From JALEFZ01 sp039817415 (GTDB lineage Bacteria; Bacteroidota; Bacteroidia; J057), in NCBI GenBank assembly GCA_039817415.1, contig JBCBVV010000015.1:62001-126000 (forward strand): 64,000 bases of DNA, read 5' to 3'. The notes beneath the pieces are model-generated. The model searched no databases and was not told where the DNA came from. It saw only the letters and a program-made list of their open reading frames with translations. The translations under genes were made by a program, and so were the position numbers. Positions 8,927 to 18,396 of the stretch are shown here, piece by piece (within the stretch, counting starts at the first letter, position 1; the number at the start of each line of letters is the position of its first letter).

Positions 8927-9955
8927 TTACTCTATTTCAAACTGCATGATGACCCATTCTTCAGCTAGCTCTTGTTCTTCCCTTTTTTCCTGATCGAACA
9001 ACCTGAATAGGTTATTTCCTGCCAAATCTTCTACTCCCTTCCAGAGGCGAAGCTCATACTTGCCCTTTGCCCAACTTTCATTGGGATAAATCTTCCATTC
9101 ATCATATTGTTGATTAACAGTTAGGTTGAGTTTTGCCTTATTACCATCTTTCCACAGGTCAATTCTACCCGAAACCGTATTGGGGTCCATACTTTCAGAG
9201 AATTGAAGGATGGCTGGATCTTGGAATGATTTCGGAGGCGATACAGTCACTTCAGGTCGTTGCCTGTCGGCAGCAGCTGCTATAAATGTTTTGATATAAG
9301 CCTCTTGTAATTCTTTTCCCTGGGCAGAGCGTAACCCTTTTCCAATATGCACATGATAGCTTATACCTTCTTGCAAAGGATTTCCGAAGGCCTGATTTAG
9401 ATTAAGTTCTCTTTTTATTCTTCCTGGGTCCAGCCAAATGGTGAGTTCATCATGAAGCCTATTCCAGAGGGGAGGATGCTGAATCAAGAAGGCTCTATTC
9501 AAACTATCACCCTCTTGATCCACCAAATGAATATGGGGATAGGGATCTTGCTCAGACATGGGTTGGTCAAAGATGATGTGAAATTTCAGGAGGTTAGCCG
9601 GAAGGGTATCCAAAGGAGGAGTGAAATGCTTAACCATGGGTTGAGGGCGATCCATATAAGGCAGCTTTAATGGAATGATCAAACTATCCTTGGTTCTCAC
9701 CTCATAAGTATTGGTGTATTGAAAGGGAATGGCGGGGCGGAAGGACCATTCGTTATTCCTTTGGGAAATCCTACACAACAAAGCTTGATTCTGGTCTTTC
9801 AAGTAGAGTTGAGGTTGTTGGAGTTCATCTCCTGTAAGGATGAGTCTGATGATTTTTTCGTCTTCTATGACCCAATCAAGCTCGTGTTGAGCCCTTATTT
9901 GTTTGGGGCAAATAAGAAATATTGAGAGGAGTATAAATAAGATTTTATCCTTCAT
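8927..9955 (-). CDS. Secreted protein with bacterial Ig-like domain
   Basis: This 342-residue protein has a signal peptide (MKDKILFILLSIFLI...RAQ). The central part (LKFHIIFDQPMSEQDPYPHIHLVD) resembles the SbsA-type Ig-like domain, in which a putative force or ion-bearing beta-sandwich follows an F-x-x-P/E-M motif. A second weaker copy (ILQFSESMDPNTVSGRIDLWKDG) starts near residue 245, so there appear to be two tandem Ig-like modules. No catalytic motif is visible and no sorting tail is present, so it may be periplasmic or outer-membrane associated. It is convergent with the GH57 gene, with a two-base gap. Function unknown; the fold assignment is moderately sure. Confidence 0.68.
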   Translation of the reverse strand: MKDKILFILLSIFLICPKQIRAQHELDWVIEDEKIIRLILTGDELQQPQLYLKDQNQALLCRISQRNNEWSFRPAIPFQYTNTYEVRTKDSLIIPLKLPYMDRPQPMVKHFTPPLDTLPANLLKFHIIFDQPMSEQDPYPHIHLVDQEGDSLNRAFLIQHPPLWNRLHDELTIWLDPGRIKRELNLNQAFGNPLQEGISYHVHIGKGLRSAQGKELQEAYIKTFIAAAADRQRPEVTVSPPKSFQDPAILQFSESMDPNTVSGRIDLWKDGNKAKLNLTVNQQYDEWKIYPNESWAKGKYELRLWKGVEDLAGNNLFRLFDQEKREEQELAEEWVIMQFEIE

Positions 9956-10042
9956 ATTAATTCATCAGGAGAGAAAACCCATGTATGATCTTCTCAATTT
10001 GTATGCTTGCAACACCCCTTTAGGAGCTATTTGCCTCGTTTT

Positions 10043-11005
10043 TTAAGACAAGACACGAGATTGTTCTTCATCTTCATCCAACAGAGTGGGGCTTCCAAAT
10101 GCTGAGGTATCTATTCCTTGTTTTTGTAGAAAAGCTACAGTTATATCCCATCCACTTTGAAGCAATTTATTTTTGGTAGCACGATCGATTTCAAAATCAG
10201 TAGCTCCCACACCCAAATGATCGATTGTAACAGTTCGGTTTGAGTCAGTTACACTTTTTTCAAGGGCTACTATTTGGGTGTACAACAAGGTATTCAACAA
10301 ACTCTTGGTGTACTTACCGAAATCTCCATGTTCAAAGGGAGTAAATACTTCTTGACCACTGAGGTTCATCAAATTGAATCCTAGAGTCTCAGTATTGGGC
10401 TTTCCTTCTTCTGGCTTATCAAAGGCACCAATAGGGAAGTTGTACATCACACCCCCATCTACGTAAAAATGGTCATCTGGATTGTTATTGGAGAACTTCC
10501 AAGCATCAAAATACAAAGGAATGGACATGGAGGCGCGAACAGCTTCGGCTATCGGAACGCTAGGAGTAGTATGAACAGAAAACTCTTTCAATGATTGGGT
10601 GAACAGGTCTGTTGCATATACCTTTAGGTCCATTCCCTTTCTAGCGACAAGTTCCTCGAAGGTAAGGTCTGTCTTGCCTTGACCTATGGTAGAATTGGCT
10701 ATTAATTCACCTATCCATGCTAAAAACACTTCTCCCTCATACAGCCCAAAATCTTTCATTCTTCTGAATTCACGGTCCTTGTCTTCGAAGGAAGCCAGGT
10801 CCATATGGGCTATAATGTTACTGATCTCAACGGCAGAGTATTTCAAGGCTACCGCACATGCTGTAATGGCCCCAGCTGAGGTGCCAGCTACTCCCTTAAT
10901 GTGGCTTAGTAAATCTGCCTTGGCCCAAGCCTCAATTGCCCCTCCATAGGCAATTCCGCGTACACCACCTCCCTCAAAAACAAGGTTCGAAATAGAATGG
11001 ATCAT
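10043..11005 (-). CDS. Patatin-like phospholipase (RssA/VipD-type), cytosolic
   Basis: This 320-residue patatin-family hydrolase has no signal peptide. The oxyanion loop is FEGGGVRGIAYGG (residues 10-22), the nucleophile elbow is a canonical GTSAG near residue 43, and the dyad aspartate is in DGGVMYNFP near residue 178. The family cleaves acyl esters of glycerolipids, and members of the ExoU/VipD-like branch have this compact layout. A signature region (VYATDLFTQSLKEFS) follows the elbow. It sits alone between an Ig-like protein and a secreted propeller-like protein on the same strand. A terminator-like hairpin upstream separates it from the latter. Substrate is unknown; membrane turnover is the simplest guess. 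Confidence 0.86.
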   Translation of the reverse strand: MIHSISNLVFEGGGVRGIAYGGAIEAWAKADLLSHIKGVAGTSAGAITACAVALKYSAVEISNIIAHMDLASFEDKDREFRRMKDFGLYEGEVFLAWIGELIANSTIGQGKTDLTFEELVARKGMDLKVYATDLFTQSLKEFSVHTTPSVPIAEAVRASMSIPLYFDAWKFSNNNPDDHFYVDGGVMYNFPIGAFDKPEEGKPNTETLGFNLMNLSGQEVFTPFEHGDFGKYTKSLLNTLLYTQIVALEKSVTDSNRTVTIDHLGVGATDFEIDRATKNKLLQSGWDITVAFLQKQGIDTSAFGSPTLLDEDEEQSRVLS

Positions 11006-11043
11006 AGCATCAATAGGTTAATCAGGATGGAATAATGAAAAAG

Positions 11044-11091
11044 GCCCATTTATTCAGAAAAATGATTTCCTATTCATCTGAATAAAGGGGC
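11044..11091 (-). terminator. Rho-independent terminator after the 11206-12306 gene
   Basis: Read on the minus strand, bases 11091-11078 and 11057-11044 form a 14-pair stem with one mismatch around a 20-base loop. CCTTTTTCATT follows. It lies 115 bases beyond the stop of the propeller-like gene and 39 bases before the patatin start, so it should insulate the two. Confidence 0.7.
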
Positions 11092-11205
11092 TTGATTAAC
11101 TTAAATATAGTGAGTCGGATAAAACTATTTCAAACAATTTGAAATGATCATAAATAAATAATTTACCCTTTTGGGAAGCACATGCTTGATGCTAGTGATG
11201 AATTC

Positions 11206-12306
11206 CTATAGCCATCTGCTTCCTTGAGTCACGAGGTTAAGGTCTCCATTGGCTTCTCTTTTCAGCATCACAAATCTATCTTGGTCCAACTTGTCAAGCT
11301 GAAGGACATTTACCCAAGGCAGGGCGATAAAATCAACTCCTTCCGTTCCTCCTCTTTCTTTGATTCTTTCCGTCAAATTCCCTTCGAATGACTCAATATC
11401 AGAGAATTTAATCTTCATTACTGCGCGATTGGTGTTGGCGATCAATAGGTATTTTTCATCCTCCTTCTCCATCACAATCATGTCTACCGGGGTATTCCAA
11501 TTACCTAATTCTGCTACCGTCCTTCCTTTGAGGTGTTCTCCAGCTTTTAGATCCTCCATAGGGAAAAGGACAAGAGGCGTGCAAGTATAACCTGCAATCA
11601 ATTGAGTTTGTCCATTTACCTCAGCAGCAGTAAAGGATTTAATAGGTGCATAGGTCTCATAGCGACCGTGGGCGGCGTGGAAAATTTCAAGGGAAGCATC
11701 GGTACTTCCATCTTGGAAGGGAAATTTCATGCTACGGAAGGTTGAGCTGAATTCTTTGTCAGATAAACCGCTTACCATGATCTGTCCCTCCATATAGTGG
11801 AGATCAGAAACCGTCCAAACGCGTAAATCTCTTCCTCTACGGTCTTTGGCATCAGGAGCCAGTACGGATTCTATCGCCTTTTTGCTGTAGGAAACATCAT
11901 CTGTTGGAATCCATTCGAGTTCCTCTCCTGTTAACCTCATCAATACGGGAGTCCCATCTTCGCTATGAATAGCGAGGTATATCTTTTTAGAAACAGGGTT
12001 AACGGCCATGTCTTGTACAAATACTTTCTCTGCTTCAGTCCCTAGTTTTTCAGCAATCATTTTATCCAATTGCTTAACTGAGAGTTTGTCTGGTGCTTCT
12101 CCAGCCTCTGTGTCTTTGGTATCAATCGCATATACCATGGCATTCTTAGAATCTCCAACAAATAGGATTCCATCGGGGCCGAAGGTAATCGCGTTCATAG
12201 AGGCAATTTCAGGATTACCCTGAACGAAGTTCTTCTTGTAGTCATTTCCTGCTAGTAGAAAGGCAGGTAACAAGAGAATGGCGAAAACGAAAATTAGCTT
12301 ACGCAT
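11206..12306 (-). CDS. Secreted propeller-like protein, function unknown
   Basis: This 366-residue protein has a signal peptide (MRKLIFVFAILLLPAFLLAG). The body contains repeated blade-like strands such as MNAITFGPDGILFVGDS, VNPVSKKIYLAIHS and LLIANTNRAVMKI. These suggest a beta-propeller of the NHL/SMP-30/YVTN kind, in which the phrase 'feature of the scene then value' repeats every 40-50 residues. No enzyme motif is evident. It is transcribed alone: a strong terminator follows it, and the 300-base region upstream is shared with a divergent kinase gene. It probably acts in the periplasm or outside the cell. The fold call is moderate and the role is unknown. Confidence 0.65.
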   Translation of the reverse strand: MRKLIFVFAILLLPAFLLAGNDYKKNFVQGNPEIASMNAITFGPDGILFVGDSKNAMVYAIDTKDTEAGEAPDKLSVKQLDKMIAEKLGTEAEKVFVQDMAVNPVSKKIYLAIHSEDGTPVLMRLTGEELEWIPTDDVSYSKKAIESVLAPDAKDRRGRDLRVWTVSDLHYMEGQIMVSGLSDKEFSSTFRSMKFPFQDGSTDASLEIFHAAHGRYETYAPIKSFTAAEVNGQTQLIAGYTCTPLVLFPMEDLKAGEHLKGRTVAELGNWNTPVDMIVMEKEDEKYLLIANTNRAVMKIKFSDIESFEGNLTERIKERGGTEGVDFIALPWVNVLQLDKLDQDRFVMLKREANGDLNLVTQGSRWL

Positions 12307-12606
12307 AATAGTAGGTTTAGGTGTCAGTCAATAGTACTAGAACTGAAATAATACATTAATGTTGAAACAATAAAGTTCGCTGCTAATTTCACAAAGTCTG
12401 CATACTGAAGGAAGATATAGCAGTTGGTTGCACAAGGGGAAAATGGATGGCAAAGGGGGAATCTCTTATTAGGATTGAAAATGATCTTTTTTCTAAGAGG
12501 ATAGTTAGAATAATGGTGGCAGGAGCACGAGACAGGATTGATTTTTGCCGTAAAAAGAGGGAGATACCTCTTCTTTAATTCCATACAATTTGTGTAAATT
12601 CAGTCT
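12307..12606 (+). other. Divergent intergenic region, no gene seen
   Basis: About 300 bases lie between the start of the secreted propeller-like protein (minus) and the GlcNAc-kinase-like gene (plus), so promoters for both must lie here. A short perfect inverted repeat AAGAGG-gagata-CCTCTT is at 12555-12572, 35 bases before the kinase start, and could be an operator. An AATTTG element (12588-12593) resembles a degenerate Bacteroidota -7 box. The open frames of 86 and 89 codons here have no coding character. Confidence 0.35.
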
Positions 12607-13458
12607 ATGTTGATTGCTGAAAGTGGTGCGACCAAAACCGAATGGCGCTTGGTCAATGGACCTGATGATATCCTTGCTTTTAGAACTTCTGGCTTTAATC
12701 CCAACGTTATGTCTCCTGACGCGATCAAGAGAGACTTGGGGGAAATTGTCAGGAAGAACTTGAACGGTAAGCAAATTGATAAACTGTACTTCTACGGGGC
12801 GGGTCTTGGTGCGGCTTCTCTTAGAGATAGATTGGCAGAAATGTTAAAGATCTATTTTCCTTCTTCTACTATAGAGGTCAATCACGATCTCTTGGCAGCA
12901 GCAAGATCAACAGGCTTCTTTGAGGGGATCGTATGTATTCTAGGCACAGGGTCAAATTCCTGCCGCTATCGACATGGGGAAATCATTGATAGAAAGGGAG
13001 GGCATGGGTTCATCTTTGGAGATGAAGGCTCAGGAGCTGATTTGGGTAAACATCTGATTAAGGGACTGCTAGAAAACCGTTTTCCTGCCTCTATCAAAGA
13101 CTTTATTGAGTCTCAAGAAGGGGAGGGGATAGATGAAATAAAATTTGCCATCTATCGCTCTGATAAGCCTAATGTGAGAATGGCCAGGCTTTCTAAATAC
13201 TTGGATGAAATCCTCCATTACGATGAAATTCGGTCCATGATTTATAAGCGCTTCTTGGCCTTTCTTGATACAAGCGTGTTACTTTACGAGGGGGCAGAAT
13301 TGATTCCTGTAAACTTTGTAGGGTCGATTTCATATTACTTCCGTGATATTTTGAGAGCAGCCTGCGAAGAAAGGGGAATCACAGATGTGCACATCCAGCA
13401 TGATCCTATTGATCAACTGGTTGCCTTTCATCAAAATTACGCCTTGGGAAAGGTTTAG
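12607..13458 (+). CDS. N-acetylglucosamine kinase-like protein (BadF/BadG/BcrA/BcrD ATPase family)
   Basis: This 283-residue ASKHA-fold kinase has the phosphate-1 motif ESGATKTEWRL (residues 4-14) where classic members have DGG-TKT. The phosphate-2 loop is ILGTGSNSCRY near residue 115, followed by GGHGFIFGDEGSGADLGK, a hallmark of this family. Bacteroidota members of this length are annotated as N-acetylglucosamine or glucosamine kinases and would phosphorylate amino sugars released from peptidoglycan or chitin. No membrane segment or signal is present, so it is cytosolic. It overlaps the convergent prfA stop by four bases. Substrate is inferred from family only. The aspartate-to-serine change in the first motif is also seen in close relatives as far as I recall. 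Confidence 0.8.
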   Translation: MLIAESGATKTEWRLVNGPDDILAFRTSGFNPNVMSPDAIKRDLGEIVRKNLNGKQIDKLYFYGAGLGAASLRDRLAEMLKIYFPSSTIEVNHDLLAAARSTGFFEGIVCILGTGSNSCRYRHGEIIDRKGGHGFIFGDEGSGADLGKHLIKGLLENRFPASIKDFIESQEGEGIDEIKFAIYRSDKPNVRMARLSKYLDEILHYDEIRSMIYKRFLAFLDTSVLLYEGAELIPVNFVGSISYYFRDILRAACEERGITDVHIQHDPIDQLVAFHQNYALGKV

Positions 13459-14531
13459 AACCCAGAGAAGCCCTCTTTAAGCTTTTCTGCATTCTCGGCT
13501 ACACGAAGTGGCTCGATGACAGGGTCCATATCTCCTCCGATAATGGCATCAAGGTTATACAGGGTTAAGTTGATTCTGTGGTCTGTAACACGACTCTGAG
13601 GATAGTTGTAAGTACGGATTTTCTCTGATCTATCACCGCTTCCAACCATGGACCGTCTCAGTGTATCAGATTCCAGCTTACGTTTTTCCATTTCCAGCTT
13701 ATAAATCCTTGAGCGAAGAATCTTCATGGCCTTCTCAAGGTTTTTATGCTGTGATTTTTCATCCTGCATGGACACTCTGATCCCAGTAGGTTTGTGTGTT
13801 AATTTGACGGCTGAATAGGTCGTATTTACTGACTGACCACCAGGACCAGAAGCATTGGTAATTTCCTTGATGATATCTTTGTCCTCTAATACGACATCGT
13901 ATTCCTCCGCTTCTGGCATGATGGCTACCGTAGCAGCAGAAGTGTGAATTCTACCCTGAGACTCTGTTTTAGGTACACGCTGTACACGGTGTACACCCGC
14001 CTCATATTTCAATAAGCCATAGGCATCCTCCCCAGAAATGGTCGCAATGATCTCTTTATAGCCTCCCTGCGAACCCTCGCTCACTGAAGAAATCTCAAAG
14101 CGAAGTCTTTTTTTCTCACAATATCGCTGGTACATTTTGAAAAGGTCTCCTACAAATAAGGCTGCCTCATCACCCCCTGTTCCAGATGATATTTCTAGTA
14201 CCACGTTTTTAGAATCATTGGGATCTTTTGGAATAAGGAGAATCTTTAATTCCTCTTCCATGGGAGAAACGAGAGGTTCAAGTTCTGATAGCTCCATTTT
14301 CGCCATCTCCTTCATTTCTGGATCATTTTCACCCAACATCTCCTTGGCATTGGCTATGTTTGAAAGAAGGTGTTTATACTCAGCGGTTTTTTTGACAATC
14401 TTATCTAGGTTTTTGTACTCTATGTTGAGTTCACGGTACCTCTTTTGATCCCTGATCACCTCTGGGTCAATAATTTTTTGACTCACCTCCTCAAAGCGGG
14501 CTTCTATTTGTGATAATTTGTCCAGTAACAT
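13455..14531 (-). CDS. prfA: Peptide chain release factor 1
   Basis: This 358-residue class I release factor is the usual length. The catalytic GGQ is in NASGPGGQSVNTTYSAV (about residue 232), where it triggers peptidyl-tRNA hydrolysis at the ribosome. The GTGGDEAALF signature lies near residue 115. The codon-recognition region should lie around EGSQGGYKEI to VHRVQRVPKTESQGRIHTS. The QGRIHTSAATVAIMPE stretch is typical of RF1 rather than RF2, which carries a programmed frameshift not seen here. RF1 decodes UAA and UAG. The gene ends inside the convergent kinase gene (four-base overlap). Confidence 0.96.
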   Translation of the reverse strand: MLLDKLSQIEARFEEVSQKIIDPEVIRDQKRYRELNIEYKNLDKIVKKTAEYKHLLSNIANAKEMLGENDPEMKEMAKMELSELEPLVSPMEEELKILLIPKDPNDSKNVVLEISSGTGGDEAALFVGDLFKMYQRYCEKKRLRFEISSVSEGSQGGYKEIIATISGEDAYGLLKYEAGVHRVQRVPKTESQGRIHTSAATVAIMPEAEEYDVVLEDKDIIKEITNASGPGGQSVNTTYSAVKLTHKPTGIRVSMQDEKSQHKNLEKAMKILRSRIYKLEMEKRKLESDTLRRSMVGSGDRSEKIRTYNYPQSRVTDHRINLTLYNLDAIIGGDMDPVIEPLRVAENAEKLKEGFSGF

Positions 14532-14596
14532 AGAATACTAATTGAATGGGGTCTTTGAGAGGATGGCCCAGCAAAGACTTTATCGGAAGGTTAAAA

Positions 14597-15478
14597 TTAA
14601 CTACTTCTTTGGTATATGAAAATCCCTTTACGGGTTAAAAAGTAAAAATGTTCTCTGGTACTGGAAAAATCTAGTATTTCAGGCAGAGCATCCATGGGAT
14701 ATTGGTGAAAGCCACGGGTTGGAATATGGTAAAGGTTAAAGCTGCTTCCTTCTGCAGAGAGTATATAATTGTCCTGAACCTGAAATTTATCGCTAGTCCA
14801 GAAGGGGGGCAGATCAATAGCGTATTGATAAACTCCATAAAAGCTGTAAATCAAAATCTTCTGCAATTTTCTATCCAGCACATATATGTCCTGTCTTTCA
14901 TCCATTTCTATAGCCTTGGGATCAAAGAGAGAACCTTGTCCAAAGTCCGTTCCTCCAAATTCACCATTGGGGTTCAATTGGTTGGAGAATCTGAGAATGG
15001 TATTCGTCCATTGATTGAGAACAAAGAGTTCGCCAGCTGGACTTAAGGTAAAAGCTATGGGAAAAACCTCCTCCTCTTCAATATCAACCTCTTCTGATAC
15101 AAATTCGAAGCTTTGAAGAACTTTGAGGTTGATATTCAGGAGAATCAATCGTCGACTGACGTCATCAAGTACATAAACTCTCTGGCGATTCTGGCTTTGA
15201 ATATCGATGGGATGGAGCAAACTCTCTTCTCTAGCACTGGCTCCCCCTATGCTTATGAGTGAATCATAATTGTACAGGGCCAGCATTTTATAGATTTGCC
15301 GTTCACCTGTGTTTAGAAGAAAAATATTCCCTTCTGCATCTACATGAATACGATCTGCCTCAAATGGAAGCTGTAGATGTTTTGATTCTTTGTTTACCAG
15401 GCTATCAGGAAGTTGTTGACCAAAGGCCTTGCCTCCTAAGAGTACCATCATTCCGCACAAACAGACAAACCATTTCAT
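14597..15478 (-). CDS. Secreted NHL-type beta-propeller protein
   Basis: I start this gene at ATG 15478 (MKWFVCLCGMMVLLGGKAFGQ), which gives a clear signal peptide and an ATGA overlap with the upstream lpxH stop. A longer frame begins at 15571 but its extra 31 residues lie inside lpxH. The 293-residue product has recurring blade motifs: RIHVDAEGNIFLLNTGERQIYKM, RQRVYVLDDVSRRLILLN, AIEMDERQDIYVLDRKLQKILIYS. These fit an NHL or 6-bladed propeller. No catalytic residues are evident. The overlap implies translational coupling with lpxH, but a lipid A role is not implied by its sequence. It is probably periplasmic or surface located. Confidence 0.72.
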   Translation of the reverse strand: MKWFVCLCGMMVLLGGKAFGQQLPDSLVNKESKHLQLPFEADRIHVDAEGNIFLLNTGERQIYKMLALYNYDSLISIGGASAREESLLHPIDIQSQNRQRVYVLDDVSRRLILLNINLKVLQSFEFVSEEVDIEEEEVFPIAFTLSPAGELFVLNQWTNTILRFSNQLNPNGEFGGTDFGQGSLFDPKAIEMDERQDIYVLDRKLQKILIYSFYGVYQYAIDLPPFWTSDKFQVQDNYILSAEGSSFNLYHIPTRGFHQYPMDALPEILDFSSTREHFYFLTRKGIFIYQRSS

Positions 15479-16254
15479 GATTCTTTCGCTTTTTCCTTCT
15501 CTTCTAATGGAAACTGTTTCAATTCTGGTCCATCTGGACTGATTTCTAGGTAGGAGAAGAACATAATCCAATCTCCCAACACAAAGGCCTCCGCTACATC
15601 TGTGACCTTTTTCCTTACGAGGGCATGCCTATGTCCAAAAATGAGATAATCAAATTCCTCTTCTTCTAGAACTTCCAGTACATGAGCTTCTGTAGCTGGG
15701 TGAAGTTGGTAGCGCCAGTCTCCATTGTCTTTATGTTCGTAGTCATGGTTACCCCCATGCTTTGATACCCCAAGAGCCAGGCCAATCCCAAAGTTAGGAT
15801 GAAGGCGAGAAAACAGCCATTTCATGCTTGGATGAGTAACGACCTTTTTCATCAACTTGTATCCATGATCTCCAGGACCTAGGCCATCGCCATGAGCCAT
15901 GTAGTACTTTTTTCCGAAAAAAGAAGCTCTATGCGGCTTGAAATGCAGGTTAGCCCCCACTTCTTTTTCTAAGTAATCCTTATACCAAAGATCATGATTA
16001 CCTGAAAATATATGAATGTCGATGCCTTGATCTGCCATTGAGGCAAGTGTACCCAGTAAACGCACATACCCCTTGGGAACGGCATGTTTGTATTCAAACC
16101 AAAAATCGAATAGGTCTCCAAGGATATAAATAGCCGATGCTTTTTCCCTTATGCTTTCTAGCCATTTGACAAGGTGTTTTTCTCTTGTCAAACTTCGCTC
16201 AGGTGAGGGAGCACCAAGGTGTACATCAGAAACAAAATAGATATGCTTGGACAC
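15475..16254 (-). CDS. lpxH: UDP-2,3-diacylglucosamine diphosphatase (LpxH-type)
   Basis: This 259-residue calcineurin-like metallophosphoesterase carries all five metal-binding motifs: DVHLG (residues 9-13), GDLFDFW, SGNHDLW, MAHGDGLG and FGHRH. The FWFEYKHAVP segment after the second motif is typical of LpxH. The enzyme removes UMP from UDP-2,3-diacylglucosamine to make lipid X in lipid A synthesis, at the inner face of the cytoplasmic membrane. It sits between the ftsH terminator and a secreted propeller gene that overlaps its stop by four bases. The length is slightly above E. coli LpxH (about 240), as usual in Bacteroidota. Confidence 0.88.
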   Translation of the reverse strand: MSKHIYFVSDVHLGAPSPERSLTREKHLVKWLESIREKASAIYILGDLFDFWFEYKHAVPKGYVRLLGTLASMADQGIDIHIFSGNHDLWYKDYLEKEVGANLHFKPHRASFFGKKYYMAHGDGLGPGDHGYKLMKKVVTHPSMKWLFSRLHPNFGIGLALGVSKHGGNHDYEHKDNGDWRYQLHPATEAHVLEVLEEEEFDYLIFGHRHALVRKKVTDVAEAFVLGDWIMFFSYLEISPDGPELKQFPLEEKEKAKES

Positions 16255-16306
16255 AGATTTCAGTTTGCTTGAAAAATACGTCCTTTTGAGAGAAAAGGAA
16301 AAACAA

Positions 16307-16336
16307 AAGGGCTGCCCCTTTGAGAGGGCAGCCCTT
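16307..16336 (-). terminator. Rho-independent terminator of ftsH
   Basis: On the minus strand, an 11-pair GC-rich stem (16336-16326 with 16317-16307) and an eight-base loop are followed by TTTTGTTTTTCC. It lies 17 bases beyond the ftsH stop and 52 bases before the lpxH start, so lpxH must use its own promoter or read-through. Confidence 0.85.
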
Positions 16337-16353
16337 ATTTATCTTATGACGGA

Positions 16354-18396
16354 TTATTCATCCTTATTATCGTTATCGTCCTGAATCTCGATGGTGGTAG
16401 TTCCCGTGGCCGGATCCACTGTCAAAGATTCAATGGAAGGGGTTTCATCCTGCACCTCTTCGATGACCTCAGGCTTTTCTTCTTCCTCTTGGGTAAAGAA
16501 TACGCTTTCTTCATCCTTGCCCCATGGACGCTTACCAATAAGCTTGGTCAGGTCTTCTTTGAAGAGAACTTCTTTCTCTAGTAGGGCTTGAGCGACAGCT
16601 TCCAATTCGTCTTTGTGCTCTTTTAGAAGCGCAAGGGTACGGTTGTAAGCGTTCTCGATGATGGATTTTACCTCTTCATCAATGATGCGAGCCATCTGGT
16701 CAGAATAAGGCTTGGTGAAGCTATATTCTCCATCTTCCCGGAAGGAAATCTGGCCTACACGCTTGTTCATCCCATAAACTGTAACCATGCTATATGCCAT
16801 GGACGTAATTCTTTCCAAGTCATTTTGGGCACCAGTCGAAATCTCTCCAAAGATAATTTCTTCCGCTGCGCGACCTCCTAGTGTCATACACATAGAATCG
16901 GTCAATTGAGGCACAGTGTATAGGTATTGTTCCTTAGGTAGGTACTGCGCATATCCTAGTGCAGCTAATCCTCGAGGAACAATTGAAACTTTTACCAAAG
17001 GGTGAGCATGCTCCAGGAACCAACCTGTAACGGCATGTCCAGCCTCGTGATAAGCTACAATTTTCTTTTCTTCAGGAGAGATGATTTTGCTCTTCTTTTC
17101 CAGACCACCGATCACTCGGTCAATGGCATCCTGGAAGTCGCTCATATCAACCGCCTTTTTATTCTTACGCGCTGCAATCAAGGCAGCCTCGTTACATACG
17201 TTCATGATATCTGCTCCTACAAAGCCAGGCGTCTGTGCAGCCAATTTGGTCATGTCAACAGACTCGGAGAGGGCAAGCTTCTTCAAGTGTACCTCAAAGA
17301 TGGCTTCACGGCCTTTGATATCAGGACGATCCACACCAATCTGACGGTCAAAACGGCCTGCTCTCATCAAGGCAGGGTCAAGCACATCAGGACGGTTGGT
17401 AGCGGCCATTATAATAACTCCTGTATCAGAGTTAAATCCATCCATCTCTACCAGCAGCTGATTCAAGGTATTTTCGCGCTCATCATTTCCACCTGTCATG
17501 TTCATACGACCACGGCTTCTTCCTACAGCGTCAATCTCATCAATGAATACAATACAAGGTGCTTTTTCCTTGGCTTGCTTAAACAAGTCTCTTACACGTG
17601 CTGCACCTACCCCAACAAACATCTCCACAAAGTCAGATCCACTCAAAGAGAAGAAGGGTACTTTTGCTTCCCCAGCAACTGCCTTTGCCAACAAGGTTTT
17701 ACCTGTACCCGGAGGGCCTACAAGCAATACACCTTTAGGAATGTGTCCACCTAAGACGGTGAATTTCTGTGGGTTCTTGAGGAATTCTACTACTTCCTGA
17801 ACCTCTTCTTTCGCCTCTTCTAGTCCGGCTACGTCATTGAAGGTAACGTTTACCTTATTTTCTTTGTCGTAGAGGTTCGCACGGCTCTTTCCAATGTTGA
17901 AAATCTGTCCTCCACCAGGTCCTGTTCCCATTCTTCTCATAAAGAAGAACCAAAGTAAAACAAGGATACCGATTGGGATCATAAACTGCAGAATGCTGTA
18001 CCAGTCTGTTTCTTCAGACATGGTAGTAGGTATCTGCTGCTCTTTGGGTAGTTTGTAATTTTCAGTAAGGAAGTCAGTGATCTGTTCCTCTGAATAGGCC
18101 TCATAGATGTATTGAGGTCCTGTTTTGCTTATGCTCTTGTTGGTAACTGATTCCGAGTCCAGTCCTTCCTCATTAAGGAATACCAGGATTTTGGGTTTGT
18201 TACGAACCGTTTGGATTTTCTCAATGTAATTCTTCGCCTGAAGTTCTTGAAGTTTTCCGGCGTCGATATTCTTAGAATCTCCTCCCCTCTGGCCCATGAT
18301 ATAGGTAGCAAGCAAAAAGAAAGCAAAGACTACCAGATAGATCCAGTAAATGTTATTATTCGGTTTGGGCGCCTTCCGATCTTTATTATCAGCCAT
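16354..18396 (-). CDS. ftsH: ATP-dependent zinc metalloprotease FtsH
   Basis: This 680-residue membrane AAA+ protease has two membrane segments (about residues 17-35 and 136-153) flanking a periplasmic domain. The AAA module follows, with Walker A GPPGTGKT, Walker B IVFIDEIDAVG and the second-region-of-homology arginines (DPALMRAGRFDRQI). The zinc-protease site HEAGH lies near residue 448 with the third ligand downstream. The C-terminus is an acidic tail rich in Glu and Asp. FtsH hexamers extract and degrade membrane and short-lived cytosolic proteins. It is followed by a strong terminator and has 471 bases of noncoding DNA before its start. Confidence 0.97.
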   Translation of the reverse strand: MADNKDRKAPKPNNNIYWIYLVVFAFFLLATYIMGQRGGDSKNIDAGKLQELQAKNYIEKIQTVRNKPKILVFLNEEGLDSESVTNKSISKTGPQYIYEAYSEEQITDFLTENYKLPKEQQIPTTMSEETDWYSILQFMIPIGILVLLWFFFMRRMGTGPGGGQIFNIGKSRANLYDKENKVNVTFNDVAGLEEAKEEVQEVVEFLKNPQKFTVLGGHIPKGVLLVGPPGTGKTLLAKAVAGEAKVPFFSLSGSDFVEMFVGVGAARVRDLFKQAKEKAPCIVFIDEIDAVGRSRGRMNMTGGNDERENTLNQLLVEMDGFNSDTGVIIMAATNRPDVLDPALMRAGRFDRQIGVDRPDIKGREAIFEVHLKKLALSESVDMTKLAAQTPGFVGADIMNVCNEAALIAARKNKKAVDMSDFQDAIDRVIGGLEKKSKIISPEEKKIVAYHEAGHAVTGWFLEHAHPLVKVSIVPRGLAALGYAQYLPKEQYLYTVPQLTDSMCMTLGGRAAEEIIFGEISTGAQNDLERITSMAYSMVTVYGMNKRVGQISFREDGEYSFTKPYSDQMARIIDEEVKSIIENAYNRTLALLKEHKDELEAVAQALLEKEVLFKEDLTKLIGKRPWGKDEESVFFTQEEEEKPEVIEEVQDETPSIESLTVDPATGTTTIEIQDDNDNKDE

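Noticed and set aside
12324..12774. 86- and 89-codon minus-strand frames near the GlcNAc-kinase-like start
   Set aside because: They lie across the divergent promoter region and inside the kinase gene and show no coding character.
17002..17754. 250-codon plus-strand frame inside ftsH
   Set aside because: It is the complement of a strongly conserved gene and reflects the codon pattern of ftsH on the other strand.
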